Assembly (NCBI GenBank): GCA_021186555.1
Contig: JAJKFL010000014.1
Location: 31,574,033 to 31,638,032, forward strand
Origin: Reticulitermes speratus
Lineage: Eukaryota > Arthropoda > Insecta > Blattodea > Rhinotermitidae
Length of the DNA stretch: 64,000 nucleotides
Reading direction: 5' to 3'
Shown: positions 36,805 through 47,125 of the stretch, piece by piece
Layout: every line of letters starts with the position of its first letter
How positions within the stretch are numbered: the stretch's first letter is position 1
Notes under the pieces: model-generated
Databases searched by the model: none
What the model saw: only the letters and a program-made list of their open reading frames with translations
What the model was told of the DNA's origin: nothing
Program-made: the position numbers and the translations under genes

Positions 36805-37115
36805 TGTTTTATTTAACGACGCTTTCAGTTGCCAAGATTATATAGCTTTGCTGGTAGATAGAGGAAATAGAATATGGTGCATTTGTGTAATAACAATTTA
36901 CAGGAAAATACCGAAGTACTAGGATAAAACCCATCCCAATGCTACTTTGCCCATCATACATCTCACATGGACAGGTCTAGGATTGCGGTACGTGGCCGGT
37001 GACAAAAAAAGTATATAGATCCCAGAGAGGTACAGCATTAGTGATAACATGTATAATAAAGTATCTCCGTGACACCACTTGTTTAACTGCAGCGAAGAGT
37101 GTAACCACTTGAATT
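36805..37115. repeat. Dispersed repeat family E, copy 3
   Basis: Starts GTGTTTTATTTAACGACGCT, followed by TTGCCAAGATTATATAGC, and continues with CCCATCCCAATGCTACTTTG. The last block resembles CCATTGCCACTTTG in the copy at 4705. Confidence 0.5.
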
Positions 37116-37441
37116 TTATCAATCACTTTAGATTTTGGAAGTTGTAATTGATGTTTATAATTAAGGGGGATTTCTTGTTGCTCAGAAATGAAATGTCGTC
37201 ATCACCGAATGGGAAGTGTCTTTTTTGTGTAACGAGTCGCAGTTTTTACTTGATTTATTTAACGAGAAGTTTCTTATGAAGCACTCCCTCAAGCTGAGCA
37301 TTTTTGCACTGAACCTTGTCTTGCGTAAAATTACGAGTATTTGATCAACTAATTATTTACTTGTCTTCAAGAATAGAGGTCCTTCCTCAGAAGCTTAATG
37401 CTTTCCCTCTTTTTGTGGAAACATGATGTTAATTTTCGTCT

Positions 37442-37922
37442 TTAGGCGCGTTCGAAAAATTGGGCAAAGCGACTATTACCTTCGTCATGTTTGTCTGTGC
37501 GTCCGTCTGTCTGTCCGCATGAAACAACTCTGCTCCCAATGAAAGGATTTTAATTAAATTTTATGTTCTAGGATTTATCTGAAATCTGCCAGAAAATCCA
37601 ATTCTCATTAAAATCTGACAAGAATAACGAGTACTTTACATCAATACCTATGTACATTTGTGATAATATCTCGCTGAAGTCTTCTTAGAACGATACATTT
37701 TTCAGACAAAAGATGTAGAGAAAGTGAAACACTTTATGTTCAGTAATTTTTTTCTCTCGAAAATCGTGCTTTTTTTAGATAATGTGGAAAAATATGGTAA
37801 AGCCAGACAGGCCACAGATGACAATATCATACGGGACAGAAAAGATGCGATTTGCATGCCGGATAAGGAAGGCGGGAATACAGACCAGACACACCCTCAC
37901 AATATTAATGCTTTTTATTTTT
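37442..37922 (+). repeat. Dispersed repeat family J, long copy
   Basis: Begins TAGGCGCGTTCGAAAAATTG, has GTCCGTCTGTCTGTCC, and ends AATATTAATGCTTTTTATTT. TTTATGTTC occurs twice (37560-37568 and 37733-37741), bracketing a 173-bp period that is absent from 26834-27098. The shared right half includes GATAATGTGGAAAAATATGG and GCCAGACAGGCCACAG. Confidence 0.75.
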
Positions 37923-38831
37923 AACAGCAGTGCGAAATAATTTGTAGCTCGACAACAGTGCAAAGGGAACCCGTTGTTACATTGCCATGGCGTCACCGAA
38001 CACTTTAAAATTGGTGACATCTTAAACTACACTGGGTCACATCCCATCGCCCCGAATACTTCATATTTCCATAGGCTTTAATTTTTACTGTAGAATGAAT
38101 CATATAATAATATGAAATGGTAAAAATGTAAGGTCATATAAGTTTCTATTCTGGCATTTCAGTGAAAATACTGAGTATAACCACGAGAAATCTGTGTCGT
38201 GACGGTATCATATAATTGATGATACATTTTTGTCACCGTAACCGATATCAAATTCGTTTAATGTTACTACACACACTCACGTCAAATATGTGGTTTGATT
38301 GATTGCTTCGTTGATGAGATTCTGAGTTAGTTAAACATCACTTGCCGTGATTCTATGTACGTGCTTATCAGCCGAACAGTAGAGCACACAGTACGAATGG
38401 AAAGGAAACACATGTCAACGAATTGTATTCTTAAGAAATTTATGATACTGAACTCTAACTTATCTGTTGTATCTCAGTGTCATATTCTGTGTTTTTGATA
38501 TTCCTGTCAGACACGGTCTACCTGTCTTATACGAGTACACAGTGCTGTTCTGCATTATGGAGGTTTGCTGGTCGAAATTTAGACTAAATTGATTTACTTT
38601 ATGTTATTTGTACCGTACATTTTCTTGATTATATAAAATCATGTTCCGACAAATGTTTTTATATATAGCCAGTTTTTTTGCACAGATTAGATGAAGGTGA
38701 TAAAGTTGTTCGTTTAACTTCTGTTTTTTAATATAAAGGTACTTCAATTCTAGATTTATTCTACATTTGATGGCTGTTTTTAGTGTGTTCTGGCTTTGTC
38801 GGTTGTGTCCATTCACTTTTATTGCGATATA

Positions 38832-39395
38832 CAGAGTGTTTCATAAATCGCTCCGGGATTTCGGAGGTCTGTAGCTCAGGAGCCAAATCACACACGGGGG
38901 ATAAGAGCATGTCAGTGAAAAGAGTACATATCCAAGTTTTGAACCTACCTTACAAGTGTTCAATATGTCCCCCTTTGGTGACTCGACAGACGTCGATTCT
39001 CGTACGAGGTCCACAGTCCCAGGCGATGGTCCCGGCCTACCTGTTCGTTTTGCGACACACAAACAGCCAGATTCCTCGAATTTTCTATACCAGTCTCTTA
39101 CTGTTTTATCCGTTGGTGGTTCTGTACGATACTTGGTTCGAAAACCACGTTGCACTGTTACAATTGACTGGGTTTTAGCAAATTGCAGGACACAAAAAGC
39201 TTTCTGTTCACCTGAAAACGCCATGTTTGCACACCACTGCCTCCTAGCGGAGAAACGGGTAACTACGCTATTGCATCTGTCACGAAAGAACGTTTACATT
39301 TCCTCTATCCGTTGGCATGCTTTTATCTCTTATATGTGGGTTTGCTACTGCACGGCCAAGCCTCTAAATCCCGGATGGACTTATCAAACACGCTG
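38832..39395 (-). mobile_element. Mariner-type DNA transposon, internally deleted (564 bp), nested
   Basis: The ends are CAGAGTGTTTCATAAATCGC and, inverted, CAGCGTGTTTGATAAGTCCA. Imperfect inverted repeats of about 34 bases share CCGGGATTT. TA dinucleotides flank both sides (38830-38831 and 39396-39397). The host Penelope-like sequence resumes directly on both sides, as the uninterrupted relative at about 54040 shows. Only the N-terminal helix-turn-helix part of a transposase remains inside. Confidence 0.8.
38964..39224 (-). pseudogene. Mariner-like transposase, N-terminal helix-turn-helix remnant
   Basis: The minus-strand Met start reads MAFSGEQKAFCVLQFAKTQS, then QRGFRTKYRTEPPTDKTVRD, WYRKFEESGCLC and RTGRPGPSPGTVDLVR. 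This is the DNA-binding region (DUF4817-type helix-turn-helix) known from mariner-family transposases. The catalytic DDE part is absent, so it cannot transpose. The downstream residues of the open frame (to 38841) come from the other element end. Confidence 0.75.
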
Positions 39396-39589
39396 TATTT
39401 TGGTGTGAGTTGAAGTTGTCGACATAATCTATTGTACCAAATAGCTGCATTAGTTCTGTGTAATTTTTCTTTGGTGTTTTCATACTGATAAACTTCTTTT
39501 GCCTGTCTGGCTATGACAAACTTTATGTTATTTGTACCGTACATTTTCTTGATTATATAAAATCGTGTTCCGACAAATTGATTTACATT

Positions 39590-41220
39590 ATCTTAATGTG
39601 CCACATTCGTTTTGATTGACGTAATGGAATAGGAACTTCAAAAGCAGTGTTTCCTTCCACATTTGTTCATGGTCAGCCCATATAATCAGCCTGTCTTCTC
39701 CTCCGACTGATACTTAACGCAACATAGTTAAATAACGTACAAATCAACCACTTTTGGCCAAAAATATTAATTTCCCTAACTCTTTGTGGTTCAATTAATC
39801 CGTCTCTCATCTTTATCATACTGGGGTCATTGCTTCAAAATATTTGTCACTGACTGATCCTGCTTCTTTAGACATATCTGTTAAAGAAGAGTTGTGTTTA
39901 TCGGAAACCATTTAAACGTGTACAACGTAGTAACATGTTCGGGTCTCCTGCAGTTCGCTGACAAGACGTTACACGAAGATTATGTTAGGCATATCATAAA
40001 TACACGAAATAAAATATGAGTCGCACATCAAAAATTGTCATGGAAAGAGTTCGTGGGAACATAATATAATAGGTTTGTGAGGACATTCCCTGATATATGA
40101 ACTAATATAAACAAACCTAAGTTGTATAATCAAAACGCCGAGTTAATAAAGAGGTTTCGTAAATATGCAGCTATGTACAATAACGCATGTGATTTCCCCA
40201 GAGAAGCAGTGAGTCTGGTGTGTGTTGGCACTGCACGTGGATGGAGTAACCCACTGCAACAACAGGCTAACAAACATCGCCTTTAATGTTGTTTTCGTTA
40301 ACAATGCGTTGCTTGGTTTGATATTGTTATTATACAGTGTTTGATCCAACAAACTGCACCATCAGTAATAAATAATCATATGTCACTTATGTTTCTCCTG
40401 CCTGTTTTGACCTCTCCAAGTTAATCACCAGGGAGGTATATACAAACGCATACAAGTACAGAAAATTCTGTCCAAAATGTGCATGTTTAGATTTAAAATA
40501 TGATAGGTTAATAAAATTACTAAAAATGTTTAAAATATAAATCAATTAAATACGTTTTACAATTCTAAACAGTACTTTACCTCCCATTGCCGACAAACAT
40601 CCATGTCAATTTTTTGTCATCTTCATTCAAACGGAATATCCCTGTGTTGTCTGGTTGGTGTTTATGCCATGGTGGATCAGTGAGTACTCATGGGACAGCA
40701 TTGAAAACTGCGTGCTACGAAAATCGTCTCGCGTGCCGCTGTAGACACGCGTGCCGCAGTTTCGTTAGCCTTGCTATAGATGTTCAGTGAGGTTTCATAT
40801 TGACATTTCCTTAGTAATTTGCGTTTCGTGGTTTGTATAACCGCTGAAATATGTGGAGATTTTATTAAAAACCTTTTCGTGTCATATCCTGTACTCCAAC
40901 TTAAATAATAAAATAGCTCACAGTGAACTTATTTTATTAGTGCCTATGTGGAATAATATTCTGCAAGAAATACGGTTGAAAATCTAAATGCTCTTTAGGA
41001 TCCGTCCTTTGTTTGAAACTAGTGGAATACCTTTGAACATTTGACTATAAAAATTATTTCTATCTGTAACTACGATGTACACAGCTAACTCTTCCGTCGA
41101 TCCCGTAACGCTTATATATGTATATAACAGGCATGTATTACAACCTTTAACTGACGCTTTGAAATTACGATTTCTAATACGCGCGCCCTAAACTTAAAAA
41201 ATGCTAGAAATCTCGACAGC
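39590..41220. other. Intronic stretch without recognisable features
   Basis: AT-rich, short frames only; nothing recognised. Confidence 0.4.
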
Positions 41221-41222
41221 CT

Positions 41223-41224
<2 letters not shown>

Positions 41225-41267
<43 letters not shown>
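41225..41267. repeat. (AAT)n microsatellite
   Basis: About 14 perfect AAT units. Confidence 0.98.
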
Positions 41268-41277
41268 GATGCTTATA

Positions 41278-41621
41278 CAGTCAATCCTCGCTATTCGCGG
41301 GGGTTAGGTTCCTAGAAAACCCCGTGAATACGGAAAACGCGAATACGGAATTTTTTCACTTCCACTCGCACTGCGCTTGGATGCCATTATTAAGTACAAA
41401 AATAATCAAAAACGAGAGCCGCGAGAACAAGGAAGCAGCATCTCCTTGCTGGAGCCCATCTGCGACGCTGCGCGGTAGGCGTCTCGAAATTTTTTGCCTG
41501 CTGCGAATGGCCGTGAATAGCCGCGAGGTGCACGTGAATGGCAAAAAATGGGTTACACTTTATTTCGCGCGAATGAGCGAACCCGCGAACACGGGAACAC
41601 GCAGATAGCGAGGATTGACTC
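41278..41621. mobile_element. Pogo/Tigger-like miniature transposon (344 bp)
   Basis: The left end CAGTCAATCCTCGCTATTCG and inverted right end AGTCAATCCTCGCTATCTGCG-like sequence match over about 20 bases. TA flanks both sides (41276-41277 and 41622-41623). The internal words GGTTAGGTTCCTAGAAAACC and GCGAATACGG fit the 'CCTCGCTATTCGCGGG' style of Tigger-related elements. There is no transposase. Confidence 0.75.
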
Positions 41622-41629
41622 TAATTACC

Positions 41630-41834
41630 TCGCCGATCCCAGTTGCCGCGCAGTCTAAGGCGTGGGTCTGCAACCGCACGCTTGCTGGGATTGTGGGTTT
41701 GAATCCTGCCGGGGGCATGGATGTCTGTCTATTGTGAGTGTTGTGTATTGTCAGGTAGAGGTCTCTGCGTCGGGCTGATCACTCGTCCACAGGACGCCCT
41801 GGCTCACTAGGGGCTGTTGAGCCATGATAAAAAA
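41630..41834 (+). mobile_element. tRNA-derived SINE family A, copy 3
   Basis: The head has GCCGCGCAGTCTAAGGCGTG and B box GTGGGTTTGAATCCTG. The body contains GTGTATTGTCAGGTAGAGG and GATCACTCGTCCACAGGACG. An A-rich end (about 41825-41833) follows. It lies 185 bases upstream of exon 3. Confidence 0.85.
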
Positions 41835-42018
41835 AATAGTTACCTCTTCTCGGCAAAGTTCTACATTACAATTGCTGCCATCTTCTACCTCTAGGTGAGG
41901 CTAATTTTGGGTTTGCCTTCAACGGGTAAAACATAGCGACAAGACAATGAACTGGAAACAATAACCAGCTTATGCAAATTGTATGAAATGGTGATAATAC
42001 ACCGTGCTTTTGTTGCAG

Positions 42019-42166
42019 CATGATCCTGATGGTGCTGCAGTACGTGGTGCCACTGTTAGTGTTGGTCTTCACATACACGAGAATTGCCATAGTGGTCTGG
42101 GGAAAGCAGATACCGGGAGAAGCAGAGAACTCGAGGGATCAGCGCATGGCCCGCTCAAAGAGAAAG
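42019..42166 (+). CDS. RYa-R: RYamide receptor, exon 3 (TM5 and start of intracellular loop 3)
   Basis: Completes Thr 206 and codes for residues 207-255. MILMVLQYVVPLLVLVFTYT is TM5, with the conserved Pro (217) and Tyr (225). RIAIVVWGKQIPGEAENSRD and QRMARSKRK form the membrane-proximal loop 3. Drosophila RYa-R has GEAE.NRDQRMARSKRKMVKMM at the same place, so the next exon should begin with Met-Ile/Val-Lys-Met-Met and TM6. The acceptor is TTGTTGCAG; the donor is GTTTGT at 42167 in phase 0. The frame is open here. I scanned for TM6 (FTxCWLPFN) up to 64000 and did not see it, so TM6-TM7 and the tail lie beyond the window. With exon 1 in its expected frame, the part present is 255 residues, against about 464 in Drosophila. 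Confidence 0.95.
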
Positions 42167-42575
42167 GTTTGTCATATCAATATGTTACTGACATTTGTTG
42201 GTGGGGACACACACTCGGTGGCGCTACCAAGTGTCGACATAGGTGGCCACTAGATTTTAAGGGAAGTCTGGAGAAATCAGTTGCTGACTCAGATCACCGT
42301 CGTTCTCTGACATGTACACACTGAAGCCAGAAATTCGTCTAAGTAAGAACTTACATGAAAACTCAGTTCCTGCTTACAGAGCAAACTTCTTCATTACAAA
42401 GCCCACTCGGTTATTGTTTTTTAAGAAAGTAGTCTGTGTTTTTTGTGAGATTCAAAGGAGAAATGTAAATGCAATCTGTGAGCAAAAGGAGGGCTTTTGA
42501 ATATTAAAGGAGCTTGTGGGTGTATTGACCACAGGCTTTTAAATTTTTTTAAGGCAGTGGTCTTCATGGTGGTGC

Positions 42576-42647
42576 CACTAATTGACCAGTGTGTATCCTT
42601 TCTAAGTTATACACTAATTGACCAGTGTGTATCCTTCCTAAGTTATA
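42576..42647. repeat. 36-bp tandem duplication
   Basis: CACTAATTGACCAGTGTGTA plus the following TCCTTTCTAAGTTATA occurs twice in a row, with one mismatch. Confidence 0.95.
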
Positions 42648-44254
42648 TATCGTGGTAAATTGCGTTCGGTAGAATGTTTATATTCTGTTGTTTGGTCAGG
42701 CGAAATTACGAGTTTGTATTATGGGACTGATATTCCAGTGGTACTTGTTTGTATCATTCGTTGGTTTTTAATACGACGTGTTTTTCTGTTAACACTTGCA
42801 TTAGCAGAGCTAAAATGGCGCTTCTACAAATGACAATATTGTCATTATCAGCCGTCAAAATGGAAAGGAAAACAGCGTAGTTGAGAACAAATAAAAAATA
42901 AAGACTTAAAACAGAGTAATACTGTTCTGTGGATGTCAGGCAATTTATGAAGGAATGTTTTTATGGCTGAACAGCCGAACGAATGGGCAAAAGTCATGTT
43001 ATAAACCAAATACGGTTTTAATACTATTTGAATGAACTAAGCGTTTTCACCGTAGAGTAGCTAATTTAGTCATGTCTGTATTATTCTTTTGCGTGTCTTA
43101 TTGAACGTAGCTTTAGTAGTTTATACAGTGTTTTTTGGCATATTTAATTGTGGTTCTCAACTTCATATGTACAGGTTCAGTGGAAGGATGACAGTGAATG
43201 ATACATTTGAACGCATGCGGTATAAAGTCGTAGTTCGCTTTAACATTGAAACCTTGAAAAGCATTGAAGTAACATTCCGAAATTCTGCTCAATGACACAG
43301 GAAGTACTATGACGCAATTAAAAAGACCAACCAGTTTTACTGTTATTACAGAAATACGTAACCCTGTCTCTTTGATCATACAAAGTACGTAAATACGCTG
43401 GTCAGTAGGTCAGTCTATAAAACTTTGCTTGCAGTAATAGTGGAATTTTAGGACACAATGTATAGAAAAACTGGAAGTCCCCTCTTGTGTTATGACAATT
43501 CAGACTTAAGTAATCATTTCTGCACAGTTTAGATATAATGCCTTCTAGGCTGTTCGTGGCCACAAATCACAGTAATAATTAGTGATTCTAACGCACACAT
43601 TAATATATACTCTCTTCATTGTCATGCCACTAGGCGACAAAAAGAACTAAATTTGATTGTGTGTGCATACTCTAGAAGAATGTCACGAAAAAATGAAAGG
43701 ACTTGTTGAGAAAAACTGCAGTTTCTTTAAAAGTACTGTGAAGTCTTTTTGTTTTGTCTTGCTTGACATTAGAATGTCTTACACACCGAATTACGTACCG
43801 TCAGTGTAGTACACGCTGTTTTTAGTATTAAGAAATACCTCGTATCACTATCTAAGCGCCACTTATCCGCCTCTGCGTGGTTTTGCCGTGGCAGGTATTA
43901 GAATAAATGGGTCGCTCAGCTTCCTCGACTCAGAAATTATATTTATAGTCGTCAGGTGAAATAAACAACAAAAATAAATATGACTCCTGTATTATACACA
44001 GAAACTTAGGATTACATGACTTCAGAGGCAGAGAGTATAGAATTTTATGAAATATAAAAGGCAAGAGAGAAAACGTTCACGAATTTAAGAACATAAGTAT
44101 CTAATATTTCAAAGTGTATATATGCCGTTTTATTCATAATTTTTATTGCAGAAAGGATGTAACATTTTCTGGCTTGATCACTTACGCATGAAGTATTAAT
44201 ATAAATTACTGTAAGAGAATTAATTTGAAAAAGTTAAAAGTAAAATTGTCACTG

Positions 44255-44330
44255 TGCACAGCATGAAGGCATATGCGAGGAGTAGAGAGTGTAGATTCAC
44301 TGATTTTTGATGTCGATTAACCTAAAACAC
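44255..44330 (+). repeat. Dispersed repeat family I, copy 4 (fragment)
   Basis: GCACAGCATGAAGGCATATGCGAGG-like block, then GAGTGTAGATTCACTG. It is short and diverged; the assignment is tentative. Confidence 0.35.
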
Positions 44331-44526
44331 TGGCGGTCGTGAAGAGGGCTCCTGTTTCATATTAAATGACAAACCGTGATTTAAAATACTAAAGTACCGA
44401 ATTAACTCCAAGAATACAAAAATATACCGCATGTAACACCCGACGTGTTTGGATAGCCAGATAGTTGTCGATGCTTGTTATCACACAACGTACGGTATTA
44501 AATTTCAAATTTTTTTAGATTTGGGA

Positions 44527-44765
44527 GATAGAGCAGCTCTGTCGATACATTGACTACACTACTGGCTGGGCGACCGACGATAAGTGGTTCGATTCCCTGC
44601 AGGGACAAAATATTTTTCTCTTCTTCACTAGGTCCAGACCGTCGCTGGAGCCCACTACACCTCCTACTTAAAGGGTAATAGGGACCGTATTCCCTGTGTA
44701 CAGAGGCCGGAACGTGATTCTAACTACACACCACCTGTAATGCTGATATAAAGAATGCTTGGGGC
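44527..44765 (+). mobile_element. tRNA-derived SINE family B, copy 3
   Basis: Head GATAGAGCAGCTCTGTCG with a good B box GTGGTTCGATTCCC, then TTTTTCTCTTCTTCACTAGG, TCCAGACCGTCGCTGGAGCC and a tail AAAGAATGCTTGG. It is the best Pol III B box of this family. Confidence 0.75.
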
Positions 44766-44869
44766 TTTACCACCATTTTCCCAAAGTCTCAGTGGCGCAT
44801 GGATATTAGTGGCACTGGTTGGGATCGGAAGTAGTTAATAGACTCACTGAAACTCAAAATTTACGTCGA

Positions 44870-45050
44870 AGCTGAGAGTCGCTCAGCTGGTCAAGGAATT
44901 CCCGTTTTTAGTGCCCGAAATATTCTAGTGGCCACTGGTAGCTATCTTCATCCACATGAAGCCAATCCACATTATTTTATGCTATTTCGTGAAGAGCCAG
45001 TTTACCGGAATACTTCATGTACGTGTAGTTTTCCTGCATGGTCCTTTCCA
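44870..45050 (+). repeat. Dispersed repeat family H, copy 4 (fragment)
   Basis: GCTCAGCTGGTCAAGGAATT and CCACATTATTTTATGCTATT match the order in 34868-35185 (TTCCAGTCCACATTACCCC). Confidence 0.5.
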
Positions 45051-45059
45051 TTTTATTCA

Positions 45060-46360
45060 TCTTACTAAAATCGGACTGGCAGAATACATTTCCAAGGTCG
45101 GTGTAGAGATCAGATCTGCACCAGAACATAAACGTTTCTTTTAAAGCTACTGAAATATTTATTTACTCGGTTAGACTTCATGCTGTGGGCATTAATTTGG
45201 TCCTCATTGTTATTAATGTGTGAACTAAGGCAAGTATTTCTTGTATGTTTTTCTGGACAATTGGATTGTTCATGTACTTCGTCTTTTCGTTTCCACGAAC
45301 TGTTTATAAGATCCAGCTGCGACTTAGTCGTCTGTTTGCGTTTTCTATCTTGACAGATGACCTGGTTTGAAAGATTTGGTTATTTATGTAATTCCATTTG
45401 TTGTATAATTACAGCAAGTTTTAACAAGTTAGGAAAGCCAGGTCTACATACACCGTAAAAATTCTGGTGTAATGTTGGATCATTTTTAAATATCTTAGGA
45501 ACCATAGTGCGTAAGGAATAAGTTATCGAGAACGAAATGTGTTTTATTCTTCTCTACAGTTTTGTTCATAATACTTTACTATGGTAAATATTTAGCAGCT
45601 TGTACTCAAATTGTAACATGGACAGTGTAGGTCTTTATATGAAGTCCTCGTTATTTGTGTCCAACTTTAATCAATATTGGAACATGCAGATAAATATTAG
45701 TAAATGTAAACAGTATAGGAAATGTCATCAAAATCCTTTCAGGCTCTCACGAGTTTCTGCGTACGGAGAGGCAGATATATACAGACAGACACAGCGAAAA
45801 TGAAATGAAAACTATAATTGGAAATTTTTATCCCAAGAGTACCAAAGTTATTTAAACCCACACTTCATTGCACTTTTATTAGTTACTACCTTACTTTATC
45901 TGTAAAGGCTTATTATCATTAGCGGATCACCTGAGGAAACTATCGTACATTTCACCTGTCGGAGTCTTGAGAAATTACAGATATGCCTTACTTTCTTCGC
46001 CTACAGTTTTTCGTAAAGTGTATATTTTCAAACACAGTTTTTACGACTAGTATATTTAACCAGCTCCATGAACGTCAATAATCCGCGTTTTGCTCACAAA
46101 GCGCACTTCCGTGTTTCATATGATTCTTAAAATGAACAGCGATTGTTTCCCTTAAACCATTTAACCGGGTGGTCTCTGTAGTGCAGAAGAATTATGTGAG
46201 AAACTGGATATTAGAATAAAATGGGATGGATTTCATGCTCAAACTTTCAACTTCAGTTCTGACTTCTGTCGTTCATTGACAGTGACCTGGCCTTAGCAAA
46301 TACATAATGAACAATTAACACTGTTCTATATTCTTGTAGCTATAATTATTTCCTTATGTA
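45060..46360. other. Stretch without recognisable features
   Basis: AT-rich; nothing recognised. Confidence 0.4.
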
Positions 46361-46367
46361 GAATATA

Positions 46368-46552
46368 GAGTTGAACTCGGTTATCACGACAGGGAAGGGA
46401 CTGAATATTTTGTGTCATAATAAACGAGGGTTGTTCTAACCGAGGATTATAATGTTATGGTTAACAGTGAGGAATTAATTGGTACCACAGAATATCTGAC
46501 GCTATGGGCGAGGTGTTGCATAAACCGATGTCGTTAAAACTGGGTTCGACTG
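46368..46552. mobile_element. Pogo/Tigger-like miniature transposon (185 bp)
   Basis: The left end GAGTTGAACTCGGTTATCAC-GACA and inverted right end CAGTCGAACCCAGTTTTAAC-GACA pair over about 24 bases. TA precedes the left end (46366-46367) and TG follows the right. The interior has ATAATAAACGAGGG and TTCTAACCGAGG, typical of 'ggttataacgac' type ends. Confidence 0.65.
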
Positions 46553-46754
46553 TGCTATACAAATCTGAATGTTTCCCATATTTTACATGCATTAGACAGT
46601 TTCTAATGTAAGTTCAAGAAGTGAATTTTGTTCGACTTGTATTAGTGAGCCTACTATGCAAGTGTTCACCTGAAGATAACTGCCTTCTGGGTTGTGACAC
46701 TGTGTAATGTTTTAGATACGTAACGAAGTGTTGTAGGAATCTGCTACATCAATT

Positions 46755-46855
46755 TCCAAGACTTTTTTGCTCCGAAGATGAGGGTAACAAGTTCTTCTGA
46801 AACATTGATTCATATGTACCAAACTATACGGCGTCATATCTCAGAAGTCATTAAA
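46755..46855 (+). repeat. Repeat-tail fragment family F, copy 3
   Basis: CCGAAGATGAGGGTAACAAG, then TCTGAAACATTGATTC, TACCAAACTATACGGCGTC and CTCAGAAGTC. Confidence 0.6.
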
Positions 46856-47039
46856 CGTAATAGTCACTGCTGTAATAACCTTATTTCTTAGCAAGTGTTC
46901 CCCTGTTTGTTGCGGTTTAGAGGCTTGTAGATGCAGAGAAAATAATACTGTCATGTGGAACGTACCGTCATGAGGTCCGGTATGAATTTATCGAAGTTTC
47001 GGTGAAATTTTCTGTTCCTTTATGTGTATAAGATTACTC

Positions 47040-47125
47040 TCCTACCTTGAAGATGGACGCAGCACGTACCCTCGAAACATCGATAAATTTCTCGTGGTTT
47101 ACGTTTCGTCACATCCAAGAAAATA
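47040..47125 (+). repeat. Repeat-tail fragment family F, copy 4
   Basis: CCTTGAAGATGGACGCAGCA, then CCCTCGAAACATCGATAA and TTTCGTCACATCCAAGAA, in the family order. Confidence 0.55.

Larger units (their letters stand above)
38598..39574 (-). mobile_element. Penelope-like retroelement fragment with terminal direct repeats
   Basis: The minus strand encodes pieces resembling the N-terminal region of Penelope-like elements: NNIKFVIARQAKEVYQYENT, AAIWYNRLCRQLQLTPKY, KYLYIKKQKLNEQLYHLHL. A 53-bp sequence (38598-38650 and 39522-39574, one mismatch) lies at both ends in direct orientation. AAATTGATTTAC flanks the whole (38586-38597 and 39575-39586), consistent with a 12-bp target duplication. Repeated ends are typical of this family's partial tandem copies. 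There is no reverse transcriptase or endonuclease domain. A mariner element is nested inside (38832-39395). Confidence 0.7.
22495..42018 (+). other. RYa-R: RYa-R intron 2 (about 19.5 kb, phase 2)
   Basis: Donor GTGAGT at 22495-22500; acceptor GCTTTTGTTGCAG ending at 42018. The split codon AC+C (Thr) joins HYRYCYT to MILMVLQYVVPL. Recognisable repeats are listed separately. 22500-23680, 25260-26540, 28160-29210, 30650-32050, 33250-34860 and 39590-41220 are otherwise AT-rich and without a conserved frame. Confidence 0.9.

Noticed and set aside
38841-38963. Extending the transposase remnant to the end of its open frame
   Set aside because: The residues after the DNA-binding region come from the opposite end of the deleted element, not from transposase.
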